The notes beneath the pieces are model-generated. The model saw only the letters and a program-made list of their open reading frames with translations, searched no databases and was not told where the DNA came from. Made by a program: the position numbers and the translations under genes. DNA of 64,000 nucleotides from Castor canadensis (taxonomy: Eukaryota > Chordata > Mammalia > Rodentia > Castoridae). Location: contig NC_133390.1 of assembly GCF_047511655.1 (NCBI RefSeq), positions 158,159,583 through 158,223,582 of the forward strand, given 5' to 3'. Shown here piece after piece: positions 11,020 through 22,470 of this stretch (its first letter is position 1; the number at the start of each line of letters is the position of its first letter).

Positions 11020-11395
11020 GTCCTGGCCTGAATTCTGTCTCCTCAAAATTCGTATGTTGAAATCCTAAACCCTAGTACATTTGAATGGGACTATAGTCAA
11101 AGAGGTTTCAAAAAGACAATCAAGTTAAATTGAGTTTGTTGGGATGGGTCCTACCAATCTGATAGGTGTCCTTATAAGGAGAGATTTGGACACACAGACA
11201 CCAGGACTGTGTACACAGAGGAAAGACCATGTGAAGACACAGGACAAGGTAAGGAGAGAGGCTTGAGAAGAAATCAAACCTTCCAACAATTTGACCTTGG
11301 CCTTCTAGCCCACAGAATTTGAAAAAGAAAATAGCTGTTGTTTTAACCACCCACTTTGTACCATTTTGCCATGAGAGTCCCAGCAAATTAATATA
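11020..11395 (+). mobile_element. MLT1-type LTR (ERVL-MaLR fossil)
   Basis: Begins 'tgtcctggcctgaattctg' and 'aattcgtatgttgaaatcc', then 'ggtgtccttataaggagag' and 'gtgaagacacaggacaagg'. It ends in 'gtcccagcaaattaatat'. This is the wording of MLT1/MST-type solo LTRs. Old and degraded; no internal sequence. Confidence 0.8.
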
Positions 11396-12171
11396 GTGTC
11401 AATTACCTTATGTAAAAAAAAAGGATATATAATAAATATATTATATTATGCAGTGTATTTTATATATCTACTTATTTGTGCAAAGACATACGGGGAAGAC
11501 AAACCAGAAGTTAATAAAATTGGTCACCTTCAGAGGTAGGTGGAAAGAATGGGGGATGGGCTGTAGTAGTAGAGATGGGGGAGGGGCATTGTTCTTACCT
11601 ATCTCCTTGTGTATATATGGCTCCTAGGACAATGGCATTGGCTCTTAGAACCGTTGTATTGTTTCACGCACACAAAAATAAAGAATTTTTAAAAACTAAC
11701 TAGATTGTGAGAGAAACCAAATATGAAGTACAAAAGTAACAAATGAGTCTAATTTTATTATATATGGATAATATAACCACACTGAGGTGGATGGAGAAGA
11801 AAAGAGCATAAGAAACTTTTGAAAATAGTATTTTGACTATGTGTTATAAGGCTAAAGTCAAAAAATAAGAATTGTACCAAATTCTGTACTCTAATCAGCA
11901 AAGTATTTCTTACTGAGGTATGGATAAGTAATTCTGAAATAACTGTCATGTACATGCCAGGTTTGAAATAACAATGAAATATATTCAATAATGTGGCCAG
12001 CTTTATCAAGTACCAGGTATAAGAAAGAAAGTGTGAATAAGGAAAAGGGTTAGCTAAAATGAATCCTGTGGGGTTGGGTTGGTATCAGTGTGAAGCCATG
12101 CTTTTAATAGATAAACAGACAAATGGACATAGAAAATAAAGATAAGTGTGTGTACCCAGGTGAACTTTATC

Positions 12172-12194
12172 ATACACACACACACACACACACA
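12172..12194. repeat. (CA)n microsatellite
   Basis: About 11 CA units inside left-arm non-coding sequence. Confidence 0.95.
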
Positions 12195-12439
12195 AACTTG
12201 AAATAGCCACCTGAAATGGTTTGGTTGTCTGAAACGGCCTAGAATCAGTGACACCCCAATAGTAATGAGCACTCCTAGCCCCCAGATAGTCATCTCTAAA
12301 TATCATTTTCCAATTAAAGGAACCAGGAAAACAAGATGGTTGACTTTCACCCTAAGGCAATAATCTTGGAATATGATGTGGTGGCAAAATGTAAGGAAGT
12401 GCTCAAAGTTTGATGGAGGCACTTTGAAAGAACCCAGAG

Positions 12440-12605
12440 TGACTAGAGGAGTGGCTCAAGTGGTAGAGTGCCTGCCTAGCAAGTGTGAGGCCCTGAGTTC
12501 AAACCCAAGTACCGCTAAAAAGGTGGGGGTGAGAAGTCTATACCTACATGTGATCTGTGATAGTAACACATAATAAAATTACAATTAAAAAAAAAAAAAA
12601 GAAAG
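12440..12605 (+). mobile_element. ID-like SINE
   Basis: 'gtggctcaagtggtagagtg' (A box) and 'ccctgagttcaaaccc' (B box), followed by non-templated sequence and an A-run at 12587-12603. A flanking repeat 'gaaagaaccca' at about 12426 and 12600 marks the target duplication. Confidence 0.85.
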
Positions 12606-12609
12606 AACC

Positions 12610-13855
12610 CAGGGGTCAGTGTGGAGGATCTCCCAGTAACTAAAGGTGGGACCATATATAAATAACAAAGTAAATACTAATAGTATTGGATTATAAGTCA
12701 TAGAATAAAATAAATGTCCATGAGTTTATACTGATATAAATAAATAACTGAATGGATAAATGAAGAAGTATAGCTCTTCTTTACACTAAGTTTTCAGATA
12801 ATAAATATATACATAGAAAAACTGGTTAGGCAAAACCACAATGATAATTGAGGCAAGAACCATCAATGGATATTGAAAAACTGGTGAATGTATGATGAAA
12901 AATAGTGTATTTGCACATATTCTTATATGTTTTTTTATTACTTACAAAGGGCAAAATAGTAACTGCATAGTTGTGATAATCAGGTTAGATCAGGTCTTTT
13001 CTGTCAAAGAATTTAATCAGTAATAATTGCCTTACTAATTCGTTTCCCATACACTCACTTCATGGACTCAGTTTAATATGATAAAAGTTTCCATTAAGAA
13101 CAAAGGATTGTTATCCTCAGCTGGACCAAGGCAAGAATTCTGCTAGATGCCCTGGTTCCAGAGTTGATAACCAAAAAACAGCTATTGCTTCTCTGAACTT
13201 TTAAACTTCTTTGTTCCCAAAGCCCCCTCCTAACCTGGCCCCTTTCTAATTAGACAACTGCATAGACTGTAAGTCCAAAACCCACCCAATCCAGGGGCAA
13301 GAGAGGGACAGCATGGCATCACCTTAACCAAGATCTCAAGGTTGACATCTCCAGTAATACAACATTACCGTAATAGGATGTAACAGTATGGACCTTCTGA
13401 TAGAAAACACTTAGGAGATACCATCATTTCTGTGATGTTTCTGCCAAAAGTGATGACTTTAACTTAATCATGAGAAATCATCAGACAATCCCAAATCAAG
13501 GGAAATTTTATGAAATATGTAATCAGTACTTTTCAAGTGTCAATATCAGAAAAGACTGAAGGAACTATCACAGATTGAAGGAGACTAAGGAGCCATGACA
13601 GCTAAATACAACATGGAATCCTAGAATGAATCTTGGACTAAAAAACTAACATTAGTGGAAAACTATTAAAATTTGGTGCAAATTCATTATTAGTATTATA
13701 CCAATGTAAATTTCCTGGTTTTAAGCATTGTATTATAGTTATGTAAGATGTTAACATTAGAGAAAGTAGGGTGAAAGGTGTACAGAAGCAGGTTTTTGTA
13801 GCTTTTCTCTAAGTCTCTAAGCCAAAATTATTTCTAAATAAAATTTAAAAAAAAT
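12610..13855 (+). mobile_element. L1ME-type L1 3' end (left arm)
   Basis: Ends with 'gactaaggagccatgacagc', 'gtaagatgttaacattagag' and 'ccaaaattatttctaaataa', the standard 3' end of mammalian-wide L1M elements. The mirror copy is at 46270-46960. Confidence 0.8.
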
Positions 13856-13864
13856 AGGCATGGT

Positions 13865-14370
13865 GTACTAGGCAGAATTCAAAGATGTCCCCATGACTTT
13901 TGCCCTGTAGGGGTTTTGCAACTGGAATTAATGTTACCAATTAATTGACCTTAAAAAATAGGGAAATTACCCAAACGGGCCTAACTTAAATCATGCTATT
14001 TAAAAGAAGAGAATTTTCTCTCTGGTGGCAGAAGTCAGAGATATTCAAAGTGTGAGAGGGATTGGACTAAAGAGAGATTTTGTTGCTACACTATTGTGTC
14101 TAGGAAGTGAGAGGACCCCCAGCCAGCAAAGAAATGAGAAACCCAGTCCTATGCTAACAGGAACTGAATTCTGGCAACAACCTGAATGAAGTTGGTAGAT
14201 TTTCCTTCAGATGAAAATGCCAGCAGCAGTCAGCACCTTGATTTCAGCCTTGTGAGATTCTTAGCAGTGAATGGAGCAACTCCAGGACTGACTTCTAAAC
14301 TACAGAATTGTGATTTATAAGACTCTTAAATTCATGGTAATTTGTTAAACAGCAATAGAGCTCTAATAGG
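13865..14370 (+). mobile_element. MLT1-like LTR (ERVL-MaLR fossil), left-arm copy
   Basis: Contains 'ggcagaattcaaagatg', 'gaactgaattctggcaac', 'ttgatttcagccttgtgag' and 'ctacagaattgtga'. The mirror copy in the right arm (44870-46250) is interrupted by an L1. This copy preserves the uninterrupted target at about 14310-14345. Confidence 0.75.
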
Positions 14371-14379
14371 GGTATATAT

Positions 14380-15420
14380 CAATGTTGGACTGGATGAAAA
14401 AACAAAACCACACTGAATGTTGAGTATAGGAGATGCACATAAAAAAGCAACACCATATGACAGTAGCCATTAAAAAGCCGAAGTGACTCTTCCAACACCT
14501 GATAAAGTAGACTTCAGGAAAAAGGAGCACTGCAGAGGTAAAAAGGGATATTTCTTAGTAATAAAAAGGTCTATGTCTCAGAAGGACATAACATTTCTGA
14601 ACATGGACGCACGTGATGACGTGTGAGAATATCTGAAGTAAAAACTGGCAGGTGGAAGGAGAAAGCAGACGACTGCACCATTGCAGCAGAGATCTCGGCA
14701 CCTTTCTCTGGGTAACCGGTAGAACAGGTAGCCACAAAATCAGCCAGGAAGTCATCGTGAACCTCACACTGTAAACCAAATGACCTAACTGCTGTTTATT
14801 GAACTCTCTACCCTGAACTGACGAATACACATTCTCTACAAAATATCTGGAATACTCATTAAAATAAACCATATCCTTGACCATAAAAATGGTTTTAACA
14901 CATTTTAAAAGACTGAAATAAGAAATAAAAACTGAAACTATTAGTAGTAGGAACGAGATGTTGTCACTTACAGACCTCATTGAAAGTATAATAACCAACA
15001 TAAAAGACTCCCTGACGGGTTCAATAGTAGAATGGAGAAAAGAGTTAGTGAACTTGAACATAGACCAGTAGAAATTATTTAATCTGAAATACCGGGCAAC
15101 AATGATGTTAAAAATGAGCAGAGCATCAGGACACAATACCAAAAGGTCTAACTTTTGTGTCATGGAGTTTAAGAAGGAAAGGAAAAAATCTACGGAACAG
15201 AAAATTTGTTTGGAGCTCAATCATGAAGAATTTGATAAAAGACAACTTTGTGTGTCCAAGATACTTATCAAACTTCAAACAAAAAAAAACAAAAGAAATC
15301 TTTGTTCATAATCAGATGGCTAAAAACTAACGACAAAGAAAAAATACAGAAGGCGGACTGAGTAAAAATGACATATTACTTCCAGGAAAACGATGATTCA
15401 ATGACTGTGATTTCTCATCC
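14380..15420 (+). mobile_element. Old L1 fragment (left arm)
   Basis: Degraded L1 coding sequence. 15000-15110 resembles the ORF1 region ('gaacatagaccagtagaaattatt' in two parts). The 221-codon minus-strand frame at 14555-15220 is antisense to this and has no recognisable domain. Mirror partner at 42930-44870 on the right. Confidence 0.65.
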
Positions 15421-15477
15421 CATTGTCCTGGTTATTTATTTTTTTTAGCACTCTCATTATCTCATAATTTTATCTTT

Positions 15478-15682
15478 TTTTTTTTTTTTTTTTTTTTTCT
15501 GTGCTGTAGTTTAAACTCAGGGCCTACACCTTAAGCCACTCCACCAGGCCGTTTTTTTTTTTTTTTCAAGATAGAGTCTCATGAACTATTTGCCTGGGCT
15601 GGCTTTGAACCATGTGCCTGCTGATCTCTGCCTCCTGAGTAGCTAGGATTACAGGTGTGAGCCTCCAGCGCTCGGTCAATTT
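15478..15682 (-). mobile_element. B1-ID composite SINE, left-arm specific
   Basis: Poly-T, shortened ID half (15500-15552), B1 half to about 15680 (gatctctgcctcctgagtag). No counterpart at the mirror position in the right arm, so it postdates the duplication. Confidence 0.85.
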
Positions 15683-16024
15683 TATATTTTGTTGTTGTTT
15701 GTTTTTCATCTAACTCCAGTCCCAGTGTTTTTTGTTTTTGTTTTTGTTTTAATACTGTATTCTCATTGTTTAGAATAGAGCTTTAAGTACATAGAAAGTA
15801 CTTAATAAATGTTTGCTAGTTTCATGAATGAACTTCCTTTGAGGGTAGAAAAGGCCAAAGGTAATTCCTCAGTGAATATAGAAAACATAATTGAGGAACA
15901 TATTCCTTCAATCCATTTTATCTGCAGAAGTATCCCAGAATTTCCTGGAAGAATCTAGTACTGGAAAAAAATTATTAAGGAGAAAAAAAACCCCACATTT
16001 TTAAAGTGCTTAGGGCACTTAGAC

Positions 16025-16112
16025 TTTAGGGCTGGGTGCTTATCATGTAGGAGGCCCTGGATTCAATTCCTAGCACAAATCAATCAATCAATCAATCAGT
16101 AAAAATAAAGTG
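16025..16112 (+). mobile_element. ID-like SINE fragment shared by both arms
   Basis: 'aggccctggattcaattcct' and an (AATC)n tail. The mirror position in the right arm (40958-41012) carries the same fragment with the same flanks, so this rodent-type SINE was present before the inverted duplication. Confidence 0.75.
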
Positions 16113-16744
16113 CTGCAATTTATGAAATGCAGAGATAATTTAGTAGAAATTTGGAATATAAAAACATAATAATTTAGCAGGTGATAACTGTTCAAAAATT
16201 GAAAAACTGAATGTGATAAGAAGTAGCAAAAAGTTATCTTGCACTAAATCCAGTCATTAAGGGATAAAGAAGCTCTATGAAATCAATAACACTTCAGAAG
16301 TAAGAACTCATTAAATGAGCAGGAAGATAGTGCATGTATCAATCACGTGATCTCCTAGTCATTTGGTGAACAAGCCAGAAGTCCCATATAGGATGCTTCT
16401 GAATCCCACCAAAAAAACACTGACCTGCCAATACTGATGGAAACATGAGAAATGAACTTTCTATCTAATCCACAAGCATAAAATAAAACAGCCTTTACAA
16501 AGAGTAAAAGAAGCCACACATAAACACACATAAGCACATTTTTTTAAAGTCCCCAAACAGATAAAAATTTATATTAGAAGTCAGATTATGGTTAACTGTG
16601 GGAGGAGAAAGGATTTGAAGAGGGAGTAAGGTCTTCTGGACCTAGGTTCTGGTTTTCTCTGTGTGTGTGTACAGAGTGAAAGTTCAACAACCCAAACACT
16701 TTTCTCTGTGTTTTCTTTAATAAAAAATATAACTAAGAAGAAAA

Positions 16745-16830
16745 TCCAAAGGATTGAAAATGTAGCTCAATGGCAGAGTACTTGCCTAGCAGGGGCAAGG
16801 CCTGCAATATCCAGTACCACAAGAAAAAAA
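16745..16830 (+). mobile_element. ID-like SINE
   Basis: 'atgtagctcaatggcagag' and 'cttgcctagc', closer to the classical rodent ID form; an A-rich tail follows. Confidence 0.8.
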
Positions 16831-16889
16831 AGAAAGAAATTACCAGTGTGTCCAGATCATTTTGGTTCTGGAAAAAAGGAGATGATTGT

Positions 16890-17105
16890 TAAAAAAAAAA
16901 AAAAAAAAAAACCCAAACTACTCAGGAGGAAGATATCAGGAAGATTGTCATTTGAAGCCAGCCTAGGCAAACAATTCACAAGACCCTATCTTGAAAATAC
17001 CCAACACAAAGGGGCTGGCGGAGTGGCTCAAGTGATAGAGTGCCTGCCTATCAAGTGTGAGGTCCTGAGTTCAAACCCCAGTACTACAAAAAAAAATAAA
17101 TAAAT
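16890..17105 (+). mobile_element. B1-ID composite SINE, left-arm specific
   Basis: 5'-truncated B1 half (from 'ctactcaggagg'), linker 'acccaacacaaagg', full ID half ending near 17085, A-rich tail. It is inserted into homologous sequence that reads through on the right (39905-40020). Confidence 0.88.
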
Positions 17106-17199
17106 AAGCAATCAAGTAAAAAAATCAGCTGTCACAACATACAGGATCTGATCCCATTCCTTCTCCTCCAGCTAAGCAGATTCTATTTTAAATTTTTTT

Positions 17200-17275
17200 T
17201 TAGAAAAGTCCTGGCTGACCTCAAACTCACCAACCTCCTGCCTCAGCTTCCCAGATACTGGGATCAAACACATTC
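17200..17275 (-). mobile_element. B1-like fragment
   Basis: 'ctggctgacctcaaactc' and 'cctcagcttcccagatactg' on the minus strand. It lies at the outer edge of the second high-similarity tract and is absent from the right arm. Confidence 0.7.
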
Positions 17276-18620
17276 AAATGGTCATGTAGAATGGTTTGAA
17301 TTTAGTACTTTTGCTTCAGGATGATTCTTCTTAAAAACACCCTAACCCAAAGAGAAACCTGTAAGCACAAGTCTGGGGACACTGAACTGGTGGCTGTCTA
17401 GCAGGTAATTTAAGGCTGGATCCTACCTTTACCAAGGCCAGCCAAGTGGCTCATGAAACCCTCCCCCCATGCAAAACCCCCTCCTCTTCTTTTTCCTCAT
17501 CAGAGTTGCCCTGTGAGCAAAACGCAGACCTCTAAGGGCTCCAGGGATTCCTTTACCCCTTGAGCCAGCTACAGGGATTTAAATTGGATACAGACTCTAG
17601 CTTTACAGTTTCTGATTTCCTCCCCAAATCTGTATAAAACTTTCCAACCCAATTGAAATCAGTTTTCCCTCAACTCCCAATGGATTTCTCTGGGTACATT
17701 TCTCTCCAAATTTTATCTGTCATCTGAGTCAAAGGTGCTGCTCTGCCCACAACCCCACTCCTAGACAAATCTGATCTTTTCGATCCCATTTTCCATTTGG
17801 CTTCTCAAGAACTCTTCTCCCTTTTTGACGAGAATCCCAGCTCTGGGACTTCACCTCTTTTGCCCAAATCTGAACACTTGGCTCCTTTGCTTCCCAGAGC
17901 CCAACTGTAACAGTTGGCAAGTTTAGCTGATGCTAGAATGCTCACCCCTATGCAAGCGTGCTTGGAGGAGAGAAACACTCATGGTGTATCCGAGATGTTG
18001 TATGTTGATGCTCTTTTATCTTTTTTATATTCCACCAGACTGTCTTGAAGGACCTGAAACAGCCCCTTTCAAAGACAGCATTCTGGCCCAAGCCTGCTCA
18101 CATAAAACAGGGTTACTGCACTGGCCAAATGGCAGCCCCAAATCATCTCGATTTGGCCACACATTTCCTTATGTCTCTGAATTTGCTAGCACTCCAAAGC
18201 AATAGAACCCGTGCTTGGTTTCCTGGACACACAGAGTTCTGTGTTTCAAAGTCTCAACCTGACAGAGGCTGAAACCAAATACTTCAACCTGCAATTTCTT
18301 TCTTTTGAAGTAAGGACTGTCTCCTTTCTTCATCTGCCTGACAGGATATTGGAGCAACCAAATCAAAAGGCAGTAATTGGCCCCCATTCCTGGTAATTGC
18401 CTTTGCAAGGGGTCAGTCCTGCTGAGGATTGTGCCCAAAGTGAAGCCATCAGTGTTGGTGCACCCATCCTTAATAGGATTCCCGCGGCTTAAGGGGAAGC
18501 TACTCAGACATAGTCTGTACCTTCGGTGTGAGTCTGATTCTTTTCCTTCCTTTTCACAGAGCAGTTCAAGACAAGACTCGCCTCTTCTTAGGGCTCAGCT
18601 CAGTTGGGAGATTTCTAATG
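17270..18620 (+). repeat. Second high-similarity tract of left arm
   Basis: Pairs with 38386-39695 in reverse complement at roughly 90-96% by eye, clearly above the 75-80% of 18621-19567 and of the sequence outside 17270. A few short indels distinguish the arms, for example about 35 extra bases near 17975-18010 on the left and about 20 extra bases near 18300. No gene is recognised; open frames of 60-90 codons are not conserved as protein in any obvious way. Confidence 0.8.
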
Positions 18621-20329
18621 AGCTGCCATGTTGTAACTTTTCCCTCCCTAGTGACTTTCTCCCTTTTACATATATTTCAGTAGGCTCTGCATTCTACCAC
18701 AGTGAAGGGTACAGACCTGCAGCCTTCTCTTTCCTGGTCTTATCTCATTCTGTCTATAAGGTGTGAGCAGTAGCCAGCTCTTTTTAAAATAATTTAGGCA
18801 TCTAACATTTTGGAAAGTTTTGCACTCAAATAACAAATTGATTTTGAAACTCCTATAAGTAAAATCATCTAAATACCTCAGGTGAAGAAAAGTTACACTA
18901 TGGAAGAAACAAACAAAAATAAAATAAGATGGTGAGGAAAAAAGAGAGGAAGTAGACAAGAAGGAAGAAGAGAAGAAGACTATATTACTGTAGCACAGAT
19001 AACAGATTTACCAAAATGCTGAGAATATGGAAAAAATTTCTTCTTCCCTCACTTGGTGGGGCTCAACTCTCATTACATAGGACCCTGTTGAAGGATTCAT
19101 CAGTAGTTGCTTCCTGTTTTCAATCACACATGATTCTAGATTAAAAGAAGGGTTCTAAAATCAACATGTAGTTTTTAGATCAATGGTCCTTCAAAAGGAA
19201 TCTCAGGATCTCTGGTGGTCTGAAGACTGTCTTTCAGTGATCCCATGGGCTAAGAAATGCAAGAAACACAGCGGGTGGGTGGATTGGGTTTGTTTTGTTT
19301 TTTCCTTTGAAATGTATCTTCCACTGCAGATCTGAATCAAAATTTAAAAGGAACAACAACAATAAAAAAAAACATTTTGGAAGGGATCTACAAATAATCA
19401 GAAAGGATTCAGCAAAACACCTCAAATGTGTTTTTCTCTTTTTCTTGCTAGATAATTTAATCTAGTATAGATAAAACTCTTGTTCTGCTCAAATAGGATT
19501 AAAAATTTTGAAACCTACCAATCCAAATGAAAAGATAAATCTTGCAGATCCCATATTTAGGAGCGTTAGAAAGTAAAATCCTTTTTCACTAGGTTTCCCA
19601 TTTCTTGGCATCATTGTTCCTCGTCTCTGTGTCTAGCTCAATGTCCACGGCTTGCAGTCAGAAGCAGCCACTGGCAAGAAGAGCCACTCTGGGCTGCCAC
19701 AGCTCTTTCCTCAGGTTTCTCTTCCATGGATCAGGAGCTCAGGTGTGGGGTGAAGGGAACGTCAAATGGGGCTGCCGCTCAGCAAGAGCTGTTTTTCCTC
19801 GTCCTAGCCCCACAGCAAGAGTTCCCTGGGAAAGCTGGACTGCTGGAGAAGAGTTTTGTGGCTTAGCTCATGAGCCCATTGTTACCCACACAGCACAGCA
19901 AAGCTGTCCAGACATTCAGGCTGCTCAGATGCCATGAAATAAAAATCCACACTTACTCTGCCTTTCCCATTCTAAGGAAGCAATGTGCACATTTGGCTAA
20001 TTGTTGGACCAAATTTGCAGTCATAGTTTCTGAGAAGGTTCTCAGAGCAACTGGGCTCCTTACACCGCAGGTACATGGTTCAGAAGGTATTAGTTAGAGC
20101 TAACTTGCAGACCTCTGATCGGCTTTTCCTAAGTGTTTGCAACACCATTTATCTATCTCGTGTTTCCTCTTGTGTACAAACTGCTCTCCAAGACATCAGA
20201 TGCAGCCCTGTGTTACCCAGACACTGTTAGTCTCCCTATCCTTTGCTCCTAGGTGGACCCACCCAGGAAAAAAAGGAAGTAATGTTCTTCCCACTTTGCT
20301 TGATAAGGTGAAAACAACTTGTTCACTCT

Positions 20330-20401
20330 TTTAATATGCTTGGAGGTTAGACTGGAGGCATGGCTCAAGTGGTAGACCGCCTCCTTTAATATGCTTGGAG
20401 G
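20330..20401 (+). mobile_element. Tailless SINE retropseudogene, left-arm copy
   Basis: A 38-base insert (20347-20384) reads 'actggaggcatggctcaag', then 'tggtagaccgcctcc'. This is the ID-half 5' region cut off before the anticodon loop, without poly-A. Perfect 17-base target duplications, tttaatatgcttggagg, flank it at 20330-20346 and 20385-20401. It lies inside the converted block. Confidence 0.9.
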
Positions 20402-20559
20402 TGGGGGGAAGAGGAAGAAGAAAAAGGAAAAATTCAATCCCAACATCTGGATGGAATTTGTTACAAATCTTCTGGGACCCCTGGTTCCTGAATGTCTCAG
20501 CTAATGATTCCTTCTTCCAAGTCTGCAGAGGCTCAAGGACTCAGCCTGCTGGGGAGAGT

Positions 20560-20831
20560 AATTTGCTGCCAGTCCCTGCGAGTCGGTTTAAATAGGTTGT
20601 CAAGATGTTGCAGCCCTGGCCATAGCCTGCCAGGGGGAGGGGGCATGGCCACTGCCATGTGATCTCGCTCACTTGTTTCTGTGTGGACACCCAGTGAAAA
20701 CGGCGTTTGCCGCTTCTGGAGAAACGGAGCTCGTCACTGAATTGCCCTAGAGTCTGCCTCACGGACGTAAAGTCGGTGAACGTGCTCACGTCTTTGGGAG
20801 ATCTATGTTTGGGTCTAATGTTTCCGGACAC
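20560..20831 (-). promoter_or_regulatory. Left-arm promoter-like segment (twin of right arm)
   Basis: Mirror copy of the right-arm segment with the TATA-like box at 20587-20594 on the minus strand. A start near 20555-20565 would read leftward, away from the spacer. Every CpG checked by eye between the twins is retained. The two promoter-like segments are about 15.8 kb apart and divergent. Confidence 0.5.
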
Positions 20832-20859
20832 CTAGGTATAGCAGAAAGAGGACCAGAGG

Positions 20860-21010
20860 ATCACAAGGCCTGGTTTTAGATACAAGTGCCCTTACAGGCT
20901 CTGTGTATTGAGCTGGTTTACTTGCCTTCTCTGAGCCTCAGTTGCTTTGTCAGTAATGTGGGTGAATATTCTCACAAGGAGCTGGTGTGAAATGAACGAT
21001 CTCACGGTAT
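20860..21010 (+). repeat. MIR fragment (left arm); copy at about 35945-36095
   Basis: Carries the MIR core wording around 20931-20960 (ctctgagcctcagttg, then a stretch corresponding to the tctgtaaaatggg part of the consensus). It is shared by both arms inside the converted block and lies upstream of the promoter-like segment. Confidence 0.6.
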
Positions 21011-21332
21011 CTGGTGGGGCTTGGTGCATATGAATTGCGTCTGAATCTTGGACAGCACCCTGTGGCAAGGAGGACTCTTCCTCAAAATAGGAAGGTCCCA
21101 CAATAATGTGAACCCAGCGAAGGAATTCAATGGTTCTCAAGTCCTTCTGTCTTTCTGCAACTTCCTGGAAAGTGCTTCTCCTCAGGTGGAACGGTAAAGA
21201 CACTACACGAGAAAGTCAATGTTCTGGTACTGACGTTTATGCTTGTGTTTTTTCCTCTCACAGGTAGTAACAATCATTGTACTCTGTGTTTCCAAAGCAT
21301 AGTATTATTTTGAAGCTTAGAAAAGATGGAAT

Positions 21333-21452
21333 CTGCCAGCATGGTGGTCTGAGCCCATACTCCCAGCTACTTGGAATACTGAGGCAGGAGTTGTTGGGCC
21401 TAAGAGTTCGGGGCCAACCTGGGAAACTCAGTGAGATCTCAACTCTTAAGGA
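21333..21452 (+). mobile_element. B1-like SINE monomer
   Basis: 'catggtggtctgagcccat', 'cagctacttggaatactgag', 'ccaacctgggaaactcag'. Old B1-like unit without an ID half, in the spacer just inside the left arm. Confidence 0.75.
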
Positions 21453-22470
21453 AAAAGTGGGGTTTGTAGAATATATAAAGCATACAAAAGTATAACTTAC
21501 TGTTAACCTGGTCAAAAACTTGCAACTCCCGCCTACCTTGCAGCTCCTAATACACTCTGGGAAGCTGTTTTTGGTTACTGTAACAATACCTGAATCAGGG
21601 TAAAGAAAGGAGAGTCATTTTAGATGAGGGGTTTGAAGTGTGAGAGTATGGTACTGGCACTGGCTTAGCTTCAGTCAAGGTCTCGTGGCAGAAAACTGAA
21701 AGGGGAAGCGGGTGCGTGTAGAAAGAACACGTGTGAGAGTGGAAGAGAGGTGCTGGGCTCATTTTATAACAACTTGCCCTCAGGATGAGTTACTCACACT
21801 CATGAAAACTACAGTAACCCCTTCCTGAGGGCAGATCTTTCATGACCTAAAATGCTTCTTAAGCCCCATCTTCTCTCAGTGTTGTTACCCTAGGGATCAA
21901 GCCTCAACATGAGTTTTGGTGGAGACAAACTATATTCAAATCATAGCAAAAACTCATCTAGAATTTAATTTAATCCTGTTGGTGTGGCTGAGAAGAATGA
22001 ACTAAAACTGGCCATGGTCCATGAACTTACTCAGAGAGCCAGGCCCTTGGGTTTAGTGTGTGGCCCTTAAAGGACCATGAGAAATAATATCAGGAGACCA
22101 GCAAATTAGCTCCCACTTTTCTAATCACTGATGAGTGAGTGCATGGTTGACGCTTCTAGAACCAGGGTGGTGTCTTTGCTGGATAGAATCAGAGACCTGT
22201 TTAGAGCGAAACAATTGCAGAAACTTGCCCCCTATTCTGATCTTAGTGTACGGTGCAGCAAATCATGGATGTGGGAGGTAGGCAGAGTGTCTTGTTGGTT
22301 TTGTGTCTTATAGAAGCCTCATTCGTACAACTTTGGGAAGCTTAAGACAAAAGCCTGTGTACAAATTACTGATCACACACAACTTTGTAAACATCCATTT
22401 TCAATAGTACTCTAGAAGAAGAAAGTTCCTCTTAGTCTTTTTGTTTTCTTTCCTATCCGAGGAAATATCT

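Larger units (their letters stand above)
4990..21172 (+). repeat. Left arm of large inverted duplication
   Basis: Reverse-complement matches to 35784-58270 occur in order along the whole arm. Read by eye they include 5080-5260 with 57989-58185, 5410-5700 with 52600-52860, 5740-6010 with 52230-52560, 6100-6250 with 51860-52090, 13800 with 46280, 14370-14870 with 44370-44870, 15100-15400 with 42930-43200, 15780-16040 with 40990-41260, 16440-16740 with 40180-40480, and 17270-21172 with 35784-39695. Identity is about 75-85% except in two much more similar tracts listed separately. The outer end is fuzzy near 4990; the inner end is sharp at 21172. Arm length is 16 kb, against 22 kb on the right because of later insertions there. 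Confidence 0.9.
19568..21172 (+). repeat. Near-identical tract of left arm (gene-conversion block)
   Basis: About 1605 bases match 35784-37387 in reverse complement with roughly four differences found by eye. Similarity falls to about 75-80% directly beyond 19568 and is not evident beyond 21172. Every open frame in the block has a twin of the same length and sequence in the other arm, apart from one Arg/Pro change. The block contains a MIR fragment, a CpG-rich TATA promoter-like segment and a tailless SINE insertion. Confidence 0.93.

Noticed and set aside
14555-15220. Longest open frame in the window, 221 codons on the minus strand
   Set aside because: It is antisense to degraded L1 sequence, has no recognisable domain, and only its last third remains open in the mirror copy at 44370-44687.
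19605-21203. Six or more open frames with perfectly matching twins in the other arm, which looks like protein conservation
   Set aside because: The DNA itself is about 99.7% identical over the whole block on both strands, including non-coding parts, so matching frames carry no evidence of protein selection.
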